Source of the DNA: Chlamydiota bacterium
GTDB lineage: Bacteria > Chlamydiota > Chlamydiia > Chlamydiales > Simkaniaceae
DNA: 14,707 nt
Assembly: GCA_029556005.1 (NCBI GenBank)
Contig: JAKQGT010000001.1
Coordinates: 1-14,707 of the forward strand
Reading direction: 5' to 3'
The notes under the pieces are model-generated. The model was not told the DNA's origin and searched no databases. It saw only the letters and a program-made list of their open reading frames with translations. Both the position numbers and the translations under genes were made by a program. Positions 1 through 6,991 of this stretch are shown here, piece after piece. Position 1 is the stretch's first letter. The number at the start of each line of letters is the position of its first letter.

Positions 1-242
1 TTGAGTATATGATGTTTAAAATAACGATTCTTTTCTTTGAACCCCTCTCCCATTAAGACTTTTCTAACTTTACTCATATCTTCATAAGTTACAAAATCCA
101 AGTCATAAGATTGATAACGATTATTAGAATAAATCGTAACACACCCTCCTCCAACTAAGATCACATCTATTCCCTTTTGCCTTAATTTCTCGGAAATATA
201 GCCTGCTAAATCTTCTAATGAAATCTGCTGCCAATCAATCAT
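1..242 (-). CDS. Nucleotidyltransferase-like protein (DUF6036-like), 3' end outside window
   Basis: Partial gene: the first 80 codons are present and the frame stays open to the left edge. The N-terminal part shows the Pol-beta/MNT nucleotidyltransferase pattern: a glycine run G31-G33 in VLVGGGC, followed 14 residues later by the acidic pair D47 and D49 in SYDLDF. In this superfamily the GG loop positions the triphosphate and the DxD carboxylates bind metal. The ATG lies inside the end of the upstream winged-helix gene; the two reading frames overlap by 8 bases, and a GAAGG lies about 9 bases before the ATG, so translation is probably coupled. I recall this pairing, small winged-helix regulator then DUF6036-type nucleotidyltransferase, as a recurring gene pair, and it resembles AbiE or MNT toxin-antitoxin layouts. 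Toxin activity is inference; the C-terminal half, which would settle the subfamily, is not visible. Confidence 0.8.
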   Translation of the reverse strand, partial: MIDWQQISLEDLAGYISEKLRQKGIDVILVGGGCVTIYSNNRYQSYDLDFVTYEDMSKVRKVLMGEGFKEKNRYFKHHIL

Positions 243-591
243 TGTCTTTTACCTTCTTTAAAGGCTTTCCTCTTCTACGAGGACGTGTTCGTTCTATGGA
301 TTCATAATATCGATTCTTTATTTTTTCGGGCAAAGATGCGTAGGATTTTTTTAATAAGGCTTTTAACTCATCAAGAAAAGGGTAGCGAGGACTGAAGTGA
401 TATACAACAGTTTTCCCTTCTGTTTGTGCAACAATTATCCCTCCTCTTTCCAGTCGCATCAAAGCTCGCTGCACACTATAAAGAGGGATATCCAATGCTC
501 TCCTCATTTTTGAGGCATATCCTTTATCATTTACCAATAGATAGAACAGAACTTTTTCTATCACAATGTTTCCAAATAAGTTCTCTAGCAT
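235..591 (-). CDS. Small winged helix-turn-helix transcriptional regulator
   Basis: A 118-residue protein with an ArsR/MarR-like winged helix. A helical segment with LFYLLVNDKGYA precedes a helix-turn-helix at about residues 24-51 (recognition helix near 37-48, PLYSVQRALMRLERGG). A beta wing at about 52-66 contains AQTEGKTVVYHF. After NPRYPF-like FSPRYPF the chain is helical, and it ends in a basic tail (RPRRRGKPLKK, residues 102-113). It heads a two-gene unit with the overlapping nucleotidyltransferase downstream. The promoter directly upstream is filled with TACCAA/TTGGTA half-sites, so autorepression is the likely regulation. The start at 591 is supported by the promoter and by an AAAGG about 10 bases upstream. 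In a toxin-antitoxin reading this would be the antitoxin and autoregulator, although it is shorter than AbiEi. The DNA here is AT-richer than in the housekeeping genes of the window. Confidence 0.85.
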   Translation of the reverse strand: MLENLFGNIVIEKVLFYLLVNDKGYASKMRRALDIPLYSVQRALMRLERGGIIVAQTEGKTVVYHFSPRYPFLDELKALLKKSYASLPEKIKNRYYESIERTRPRRRGKPLKKVKDND

Positions 592-592
592 T

Positions 593-636
593 ATCTACCA
601 ACCTTTTTAGTTATATTACCAAATTTATTGGTAGAT
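593..636. promoter_or_regulatory. Operator: palindrome plus third half-site
   Basis: TACCAA (617-622) and TTGGTA (628-633) form a perfect 6-bp inverted repeat around a 5-base centre. A third, longer copy, ATCTACCAA (593-601), is the exact reverse complement of TTGGTAGAT (628-636) and ends one base before the regulator's ATG. The palindrome fills the promoter spacer and touches the -10 box. Occupancy by the winged-helix protein would block RNA polymerase, and the third half-site could stabilise it or affect initiation. The repeats are seen directly; the binding partner is inferred from adjacency. Confidence 0.7.
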
Positions 637-641
637 GTCAA
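613..641 (-). promoter_or_regulatory. Sigma70-type promoter of the wHTH/nucleotidyltransferase unit
   Basis: The -35 box is a perfect TTGACA (641-636) and the -10 box is TAATAT (618-613), separated by exactly 17 bases. Transcription would begin near 606, giving a leader of only about 15 bases before the ATG at 591. Confidence 0.8.
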
Positions 642-716
642 TAAAGGCGTATTACGCTAAAAATAAACAACTTAAAATTCTTTCGCGATCAATCCCACCT
701 GAAAAAACAAAAATGA

Positions 717-2753
717 TCAGAGAGGATCCATTAGGATGAGTTCCTCTACTAAACGTTGGGCATCATAAACTTTCTGAAGAGATTCTAGAATCCCTGCAGA
801 ATGGACGCTGATCGCCCTTCCTAGGGTTTGATCAAACTCAAAGTCCCATAGGAAAGAGTGGCGATTTCCATCAAAAATGAGCCCCACAACCTCTCCCTTT
901 GCGTTGATCATGGGACTTCCTGAATTCCCCCCAATAATGTCATGGGTTGAAACAAAGTTAAAAGGGGTCGAGCCTTTCAAGATCTCCTCTTTTCCTCTCC
1001 AGCTAGAGGGAAGGGAATAAAAAGGTTCTCCAGCATGGGAGGTCGCTTTCGCATACACTCCTGCAATGTCCGTTAGAGGAGAGAGCCATTCCCCTCCCTC
1101 TTCATATCCTTCCATTTTGCCTAAAGAGAGACGCAGGGTAAATGTTGCATCGGGGTAGAGGCTCTCCCCTTTTTGCTTAAAGAGGATATGGGTCATCTGG
1201 GCATAACTCTCTTTCTGCGGTCCAAAAAACTCCTCTTCATACTGCTCACGTATCTTCCGGGCATAGGGATCGATAGCTCTTGCTAAAAGGATCAACGGAT
1301 CCTGGCTCATTGCAAGAGCAGCAGGGTCTTCTAAAAGCTTTCTCCGATAGTCTAAGTCGGAAAGCTGACTCTCATTAATGAGTGTTTCAGCATCTTGGGT
1401 CATTAAAAATTCCTGCAAGGGATGCTCATCTTCTAGAAGGGCTTTTAAGCTCTCTAAGCTGGCATCTAAAAGGACAACTTCCATTTCAGGATAGATGGGC
1501 TGCGCTCCTAGAAGATCCATTTCCAAAGCAGGGAGTTCGCTCTCTTGGTATTCCCTCAAGCGCTCTTCATTGGGTTTACGCTGTTCATCAGCTGCTCGAA
1601 CGAGGAGCCTTGCCCAGGTAAATAGCTTACAAAAATGGGCTCCACCCATTCTTTCCAAAACAAAATATTCGGGATAGAAGGCTTTGGCCTCTTCTAGGGT
1701 CATTCCTAGAAACGACCAAATGGCGGTTTCATCTGAACTTAAAGTCTTCAAAAGAAGCTCTTCTGCTTGAGATTTTCTTTGGATTAGAGATGAGTGTTTA
1801 AGCCCCTCATTAAAGGCATTATAGACTTTGTACGCATTTTGATAGCGGTGAATCAAGTGAGAAGCCATCCGAGCGCGCTCTTCATTTTGGGCGCTAAAGG
1901 CTTCGAGTATCTCGATTTTTTCAACAATCATATTCAAGATGAGAGGAATCTCATAATCTCTTAAAAATGCGAGATGGGAGGCCGTTAAAATGCGCTCTGT
2001 CCGACCGGGATGTCCTAGGACAAAAAGGGTTTCTTCCTCTTGAGGCCCTGCTATACTCCATTTGAAATAGTGGTCTGTTTGAAGAGGCTTTCCCTCATGA
2101 TAAACGCGAAAAAAACACATATCGAGAGCATGCCGGGGAAATTCAAAATTCTCTATGTCCCCTCCAAAAGAGGCAATGCTTTGCTCAGGACACATCACTA
2201 AACGGACATCATTATACCGTTTATAAAGATAGAGATGGTAACGGGCGCCACGATATAAGGTAACCATTTCGGGTTGAAGCCCTGTCTCTTCTTTGGCTTG
2301 CGCAAGGATTTGCGCGATAAGAATTTTACGCTCTTTTTCTCTTTCTACAGGTGTGAGGAGAGGGGAAAGTTTAAGGGTGATCTGGTCCGTTACATCTTGA
2401 ATCGCAATGAGCTGATCGACATACATATTGGGACATGCCCGCTCTTCCTCCCTAGTCTTCGCATAAAACCCCTCTTTCAAGAGATCTTTCTCTTGGGTAG
2501 AGAGATTGTAAATCGCCTCGGCACCCACATGGTGATTGGTAAGGACTAAACCCTGCGCGGAGACAAAAGAACCTGATCCTCCTGTGCTCATTCTTAAGCA
2601 CGCTTTTTGTACATGATCCAGCCAATTCTCTGTGATCTCGATCCCATGCATTTCCCTAATTTCCGCTTTAGGAACCATGTTAAGGGGCCACATCCCCTCA
2701 TCAGCAAATAAAGAACTGGCCAATAGAAAAAAAGAAATGATGGATGATTTCAT
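717..2753 (-). CDS. S46-family dipeptidyl-peptidase (DPP7-like), secreted
   Basis: A 678-aa serine exopeptidase of family S46 (Peptidase_S46; bacterial DPP7/DPP11 are about 710-720 aa), releasing dipeptides from the N-terminus of peptides. A signal peptide (residues 1-17, ending SLFA before DEG) points to the periplasm or outer membrane, followed by the family's GMWPL. The chymotrypsin-like triad is visible: H75 in TNHHVG, an aspartate in GGDIENFEFPRHALD (D211 the likely one), and S611 in GGNSGSP. The S1-pocket position after VVGLIFD is Gly (G629), as in DPP7 (hydrophobic P1), and not the Arg of DPP11 (acidic P1). The usual Cys of TNHHCG is Val here. A long helical insertion (about 280-500) matches the family's substrate-capping domain. 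A promoter lies between this gene and the TM2 gene upstream, and the SD AGAGG sits inside a hairpin. An amino-acid scavenging role is inferred. Confidence 0.92.
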   Translation of the reverse strand: MKSSIISFFLLASSLFADEGMWPLNMVPKAEIREMHGIEITENWLDHVQKACLRMSTGGSGSFVSAQGLVLTNHHVGAEAIYNLSTQEKDLLKEGFYAKTREEERACPNMYVDQLIAIQDVTDQITLKLSPLLTPVEREKERKILIAQILAQAKEETGLQPEMVTLYRGARYHLYLYKRYNDVRLVMCPEQSIASFGGDIENFEFPRHALDMCFFRVYHEGKPLQTDHYFKWSIAGPQEEETLFVLGHPGRTERILTASHLAFLRDYEIPLILNMIVEKIEILEAFSAQNEERARMASHLIHRYQNAYKVYNAFNEGLKHSSLIQRKSQAEELLLKTLSSDETAIWSFLGMTLEEAKAFYPEYFVLERMGGAHFCKLFTWARLLVRAADEQRKPNEERLREYQESELPALEMDLLGAQPIYPEMEVVLLDASLESLKALLEDEHPLQEFLMTQDAETLINESQLSDLDYRRKLLEDPAALAMSQDPLILLARAIDPYARKIREQYEEEFFGPQKESYAQMTHILFKQKGESLYPDATFTLRLSLGKMEGYEEGGEWLSPLTDIAGVYAKATSHAGEPFYSLPSSWRGKEEILKGSTPFNFVSTHDIIGGNSGSPMINAKGEVVGLIFDGNRHSFLWDFEFDQTLGRAISVHSAGILESLQKVYDAQRLVEELILMDPL

Positions 2754-2754
2754 A

Positions 2755-2781
2755 ACGCCCTCTATATTGATTAAAGGGCGT
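2755..2781 (-). promoter_or_regulatory. Leader hairpin covering the S46 gene's ribosome-binding site
   Basis: ACGCCC (2755-2760) and GGGCGT (2776-2781) form a perfect 6-bp GC-rich stem with a 15-base loop. On the minus-strand mRNA the right arm contains part of the SD (AGAGG, 5 bases before the ATG). The predicted transcription start falls in the left arm, so the message would begin with this hairpin. An effect on translation or mRNA stability is inferred. Confidence 0.5.
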
Positions 2782-2782
2782 C

Positions 2783-2811
2783 ATCTTAACGACTTAAAAA
2801 AAATCTATCAA
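2783..2811 (-). promoter_or_regulatory. Candidate promoter for the S46 peptidase gene
   Basis: TTGATA (2811-2806) and TAAGAT (2788-2783) are separated by 17 bases that include a run of eight T on the minus strand. It lies in the 60-base gap between the TM2 gene and the peptidase gene, so the peptidase could be transcribed independently. Confidence 0.5.
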
Positions 2812-2813
2812 GA

Positions 2814-3236
2814 CTATTTATGTTTGATAGGAAATCCCTCTCCATCTTCAAAGGATCCAAGAACAATCATGAGAAAATCAATAAAGGCCCAAATCCCTAG
2901 CCCTCCCAAAGTGAAAAGCATGAGACATCCAGTAAGGGGTTTCCCCGCATAAAAGCGGTGCGCCCCAAAACACCCTAAGAAAAAACAGAGTAATGCTGTT
3001 GTGGCAAAATCTTTTTTGCTCGTCTGATGAATCCCTACGGCACCTAGAACATTTGAACGCACCGTCTCTTGGACTTCAGAAACTTCCTGTACACTTTTGC
3101 ATGGCTCTATAGAACTTCCGTAGTAGTGATGCGTATGATTTACGCGCCCTTGCTCTAATGATTTGTCTTGTGTGGGACTAAAGTCTTCTCTCTCCAAAGA
3201 AACCGAACTGGCTCCCTCTATTCCTTCAACAGGCAT
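2814..3236 (-). CDS. TM2-domain membrane protein
   Basis: A 140-aa protein. The C-terminal half (about residues 73-132) is a clear TM2 domain (PF05154 type): a charged SKKDF entry, a first membrane helix with FFLGCFGAHRFYAGK, then a second with LFTLGGLGIWAFIDFLMI and a closing GSFEDGEGF. The N-terminal ~70 residues are polar with no recognisable domain and include a His/Tyr-rich stretch (HTHHYYG, 34-40). The start is secure: GGAGG sits 4 bases upstream of the ATG. A -10 box TATAAT overlaps the stop codon of the upstream 1237-aa gene, so it probably has its own promoter. The function of TM2 proteins in bacteria is poorly defined, and no specific role can be read here. The S46 peptidase lies 60 bases downstream. 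Confidence 0.9.
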   Translation of the reverse strand: MPVEGIEGASSVSLEREDFSPTQDKSLEQGRVNHTHHYYGSSIEPCKSVQEVSEVQETVRSNVLGAVGIHQTSKKDFATTALLCFFLGCFGAHRFYAGKPLTGCLMLFTLGGLGIWAFIDFLMIVLGSFEDGEGFPIKHK

Positions 3237-3273
3237 AACTCCTCCTTATCAATCATATTTTGAAAGTGAAGAA

Positions 3274-3303
3274 ATTATACCCTGATTGGGGAATTTATTT
3301 CAG
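3274..3303 (-). promoter_or_regulatory. Candidate promoter of the TM2 gene
   Basis: A perfect -10 TATAAT (3279-3274) follows a -35-like CTGAAA (3303-3298) at 18-base spacing. The TAA stop codon of the upstream gene (3277-3275) is part of the -10 box. Confidence 0.6.
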
Positions 3304-6300
3304 TGTATCTTTTATACCAATGGGCTTTGAAATGAAGTATCTGACGTTGAAGGATAATGGGAATTTGCAGATCTTCTTGTTTAAAAAAAGTTTTTATCTT
3401 TTCTTCCCCACAAGAAAGAACACACTCACTCCCACCCTCTTTAACCGTTGTAGAAAAAAGGAAGTTGGGGGCTTCTTGAAGGAGAACCTGGCTTGCCTCT
3501 GTAACAACGAGGGAATAGCACCCTTCAGTATTCCCCTGAAGTTGCTTCATGAGTTGCTCGATTTTCTCTTGTGCAACCGTATAGTAGGGACAAACAGAAG
3601 GGGCCTCCATAAGGCTCTCTTTAGGAACTAAGCTCAAGGTCTCTTCCCTATAAACAAAAAAGGTCCCATCTTTTGCGATCGCTTCAAAAGAGGGCTCTTC
3701 TTCTTTTTTAGGAAGCATCACTGCATACCAGCTTTGTTTAGGGTGCAAAAGGGTTTCCTGGGGATGGAGATGGTGGGAATACCATTTCCTTTTTAGATCT
3801 AAAACATGCCAAGAGAGTAACTGATGGAGTCTTTGAGGGTTTTGGATAGCGTCGAGTGGATACTTCATCACCCTCTCCATTTTTGCATCTAGTTTTAGGG
3901 TGAGCTCAAATAAGTAATCGGAAAGCTTATCACAGGTTGCAACGACAAGTAGGGGGGGAGAAGGATTGGTTCCATCTAAAGAAATCTCAAGATAATTTTG
4001 GAGAAAGAGACGTCTTGACTCAAAAACAGCTTTAAGAGGCTCGACATCTTCACACAGGGTAAAAAATTTGTAATTATAAGGACCTAAACGTTCTTCCGGT
4101 ATAAGAGAGGGGCCAAACTTTCCTCTAGAAGGATAATAGGTTCCTTCAGCCGAAAGTTCTAAGAGAGGGCGATCGACATGGGTTAAATGGCGTGTGGTAT
4201 GTTGAAGAGGCCCCTCAGTTGCAAGATCGATTAACGCTTGGCGTGAACAATCTAAATAATTTTTAATAAAATGATGTAAAGTTTTAGCAAGTGCTTCCCG
4301 ATTGACGCCGGAATCAAAACGCGTTTCCCAAAGCTTTACCCCTCCATTGTAGTGAGAAAGGAGCTTCAACAGAGCTTCTTCCTCTTTTTGAATAGGAGGA
4401 GGGGCTTCTCTAAAAGAAAAGAGGCTTCGCGTTTTTTTAGGGCTGGGAAGGGGAGAAGGGGCTTCAGAAAATTTATCATCGTCTAGAACTACCGCCAGAA
4501 TAGTTTGCAAAAGGATAAAAAACCGTCTATCACAACGTTCTGCCACACGAGGGACCTCAAAAGGGATCTGAAAGGAGTAGGTACGGAGTGAGGAGAGATG
4601 AACATAAGAGACTTCGAGATAGCAAGGACCTAAATGGGGGAATATCCATGAAAGCATCCGGTGTTTCCCATCCGGAGCCATTCCCGATAGAGGGGTCAAT
4701 GTTTGGTAAGAGCGGTGAAAACCGCCCTCCTGACCTTGAGGCACCTCTGTGATCCCTAAAACAGGGTTTGAACTATTAATGAAGTGTGGGACCAAAGAGC
4801 ACCCGATCTCATCATAAATTCCCTTGGCTAAGTCAGAAATCAAATAGCATTTCTTTTGGGTTTCAAAGTTGAGACTATTGAAACCTTCATTTCCATGAAG
4901 CTTCTCCGCGGACATGCGAATCTTACGTTCTAACATTCCGGGATCTTCTCCTTTTTGGAAAAAAAGGCGATCCCGTATTTTAGCTAATTCTTCTAAAGCC
5001 CCTTGAACATCTCGCCCAATGGGATGATAAAGAAAAAAATTAAAGGCGTGATCAGGTTGAAGCGGATGCCCCACCAAGCTCGTCATCAGGGTATGTGTTT
5101 GAAATACGGGATCTATCTTTTCTTGCAATGAAACAAATTCATGGAAAATAAATAGAGATTGAATCTTATCCCAATTGTAGTAGCTTAGTTTTCTTAAGCG
5201 GTCTTCTCGTTCTTGTAAATAGGGTTCCTTGAGTTTTTTAGGAGGAGAGTGTAAAACGGAAGATAAAAACATACAGCGCTCACTAGGTGTAAGCTTCTCT
5301 TGGAACCTTTCCTCATAAAGTCTCATGAGAATAAAGGTATTGTCTTCCAACTGATTGTGCAAATAACGGATGAGCGCTAAAAAGAAAAGATCGGTGTCTA
5401 GCTGCTCGTCAAATTCATGATTTAAAAAGGAAAGAAAACGCTGAATTTTTTCTTCTATCGCTTCCCATTCAGAGAACTCTGTAGCATGGAGCTCAAAGAA
5501 GAAAGCTGAAGGCTTACAACCGTTGATTTCTGGAGGCAGAAGCTTTGATACTAAACGAAAACGGTCTAAGAATTGATCGACTTCTCCTTGGGGTAGCTTC
5601 TGGCTCCGCCTTCTTTTACGTGTTAGCTCCGCTGTTTGGACGTTAAGCGCATCCTCTCTTAAATGCTCTCCTACTAAATCTCCCATCACCCAGCGAACAA
5701 TCTGTCCTGTTCGCACTTTTGAGAGGGGGTGCTCATGAAACGTTAAAAGCATCTCTACAAAGGCATGCGGATTTTCTACTCTTCTGAGTGAGAGAAACAG
5801 GTAGAAGGCTTGGTCATCAAAAGTCTCTCCATTTTTTGTGTAGAGAATTCCCAAAGCACTTGTAAATAAAATCATCTCTTTGGGTTTAAAAGGATAGGAA
5901 GGAATCGTTTCGATGGGGTTGGGATTTTCTAACCCCTCAAAAACATCGGTGGCTCTCCAGTCACACCCATAAATCCAACCTAAGAGCTCTGTAAGCGTTT
6001 CATCTTTTTGCGTCGCTTGCTCTTCCAGTCGATAAAAGACGCGGAGAACTTGATAAAGAGTGTAACAGGCATGATTTTGCGAACAGCGGTGATTCACAAT
6101 TCTCTTTTGGGGATCTAAAAGAGCATAGGTAAACTCGCGACGCTCATTTTCAAAATTTAATATGGAAAGTAACTCTTTTTTCATATTTGGAGGAATAGCG
6201 ATTCCTAAAAGGGCTTCCGATTCTTCCAAAGCCCTCTCTTGAATAAATTGGGGGAAAGGAATACTCCCTTCTCGATCTTCTCCTTGCACAACGATTTTTT

Positions 6301-6988
6301 CTGCTAAGAGCGTAAAGGGTAGGGCTTCAAGAAATTTCACATTTTTTTTCCCCTCAACTCCTGGCCACTCTTTTAAAAGTGTGATCCAAACTATCCCCCC
6401 GGTTTTTCCATAAAACGCATAGTTTTTATAAACAAAGAGGGATAAATTTAACGTTTCTTCTGAAGTTAATTTCCTTTCTTCCCCCACTAGTAGACTACAG
6501 AGAAGATCTTCTGTATCGTTGATTTTATCTATCTCCAGATCAATCTTTGTCTTCCAACTGATTTGCCCATTCGGAAGGACCGGGCAGACAACTTCCCTTT
6601 TAGGATCTGAAAGGGCATACACTCCCATTCCAATATAGTGATGGAAATAATCCTCCTTCTGTCTCCCTTCAAACCGGCTATGGCTAGATAGCACTCCTTG
6701 CATCGCCTCGTGCAAGAGCTTCTCCCCCCTTAGGCACGCATGAATCTGCTCTACCTGAGCAAATAAACGATCGTATTCCTCTTGGAGCTCAGGAGGCTTT
6801 AGGCATCCTTGAATTTTGTGCTCCCTACCAAAAGTGAACAAGATCAAACGAGTAAGAGCTGAAATGAGCTCTTTTTGTTTCTTGATCTGTAAAACATCTT
6901 GCATCGTCTTGATATCAAAGACAACAAAATCCCCTTGCCTCTGTACAGAAAGATTAATGACGAGACTCTCTCGCGTGAGTCCTGACAT
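3275..6988 (-). CDS. Large uncharacterised protein, 1237 aa
   Basis: I do not recognise this protein. It is a long, mostly helical, apparently soluble chain with no signal peptide and no convincing membrane helix; the most hydrophobic stretches are short (for example FFILLQTILAVVL, 823-835). Visible landmarks are a compact basic patch TRKRRRSQK (456-464), a Pro/Ser/Lys-rich linker at about 843-868 (SPLPSPKKTRSLF, then APPPIQKEEE) that suggests a boundary between a large N-terminal and a ~370-residue C-terminal region, and scattered Cys and His without a metal-site spacing. No Walker, kinase, protease or repeat motif was found. The ATG lies three bases after the TGA of the upstream membrane-protein gene, with AGGTG about 8 bases before it, so the two are almost certainly co-translated. 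Partnership with that membrane protein is inferred. A secreted effector is possible but unsupported beyond size and composition. Confidence 0.85.
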   Translation of the reverse strand: MSGLTRESLVINLSVQRQGDFVVFDIKTMQDVLQIKKQKELISALTRLILFTFGREHKIQGCLKPPELQEEYDRLFAQVEQIHACLRGEKLLHEAMQGVLSSHSRFEGRQKEDYFHHYIGMGVYALSDPKREVVCPVLPNGQISWKTKIDLEIDKINDTEDLLCSLLVGEERKLTSEETLNLSLFVYKNYAFYGKTGGIVWITLLKEWPGVEGKKNVKFLEALPFTLLAEKIVVQGEDREGSIPFPQFIQERALEESEALLGIAIPPNMKKELLSILNFENERREFTYALLDPQKRIVNHRCSQNHACYTLYQVLRVFYRLEEQATQKDETLTELLGWIYGCDWRATDVFEGLENPNPIETIPSYPFKPKEMILFTSALGILYTKNGETFDDQAFYLFLSLRRVENPHAFVEMLLTFHEHPLSKVRTGQIVRWVMGDLVGEHLREDALNVQTAELTRKRRRSQKLPQGEVDQFLDRFRLVSKLLPPEINGCKPSAFFFELHATEFSEWEAIEEKIQRFLSFLNHEFDEQLDTDLFFLALIRYLHNQLEDNTFILMRLYEERFQEKLTPSERCMFLSSVLHSPPKKLKEPYLQEREDRLRKLSYYNWDKIQSLFIFHEFVSLQEKIDPVFQTHTLMTSLVGHPLQPDHAFNFFLYHPIGRDVQGALEELAKIRDRLFFQKGEDPGMLERKIRMSAEKLHGNEGFNSLNFETQKKCYLISDLAKGIYDEIGCSLVPHFINSSNPVLGITEVPQGQEGGFHRSYQTLTPLSGMAPDGKHRMLSWIFPHLGPCYLEVSYVHLSSLRTYSFQIPFEVPRVAERCDRRFFILLQTILAVVLDDDKFSEAPSPLPSPKKTRSLFSFREAPPPIQKEEEALLKLLSHYNGGVKLWETRFDSGVNREALAKTLHHFIKNYLDCSRQALIDLATEGPLQHTTRHLTHVDRPLLELSAEGTYYPSRGKFGPSLIPEERLGPYNYKFFTLCEDVEPLKAVFESRRLFLQNYLEISLDGTNPSPPLLVVATCDKLSDYLFELTLKLDAKMERVMKYPLDAIQNPQRLHQLLSWHVLDLKRKWYSHHLHPQETLLHPKQSWYAVMLPKKEEEPSFEAIAKDGTFFVYREETLSLVPKESLMEAPSVCPYYTVAQEKIEQLMKQLQGNTEGCYSLVVTEASQVLLQEAPNFLFSTTVKEGGSECVLSCGEEKIKTFFKQEDLQIPIILQRQILHFKAHWYKRYTEINSPIRV

Positions 6989-6991
6989 GGC

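Noticed and set aside
647..657. GCGTA-T-TACGC palindrome upstream of the wHTH promoter
   Set aside because: The one-base centre cannot fold as a hairpin and 5-bp arms are expected by chance; no second copy was seen.
2751..2784. Alternative ATG at 2784 for the S46 peptidase
   Set aside because: It is out of frame with the peptidase; the ATG at 2753 directly precedes the signal peptide and follows AGAGG.
3260..3631. 123-codon plus-strand frame opposite the 3' end of the 1237-aa gene
   Set aside because: It is antisense to a long frame, and its first part covers the TM2 promoter; no SD is present.
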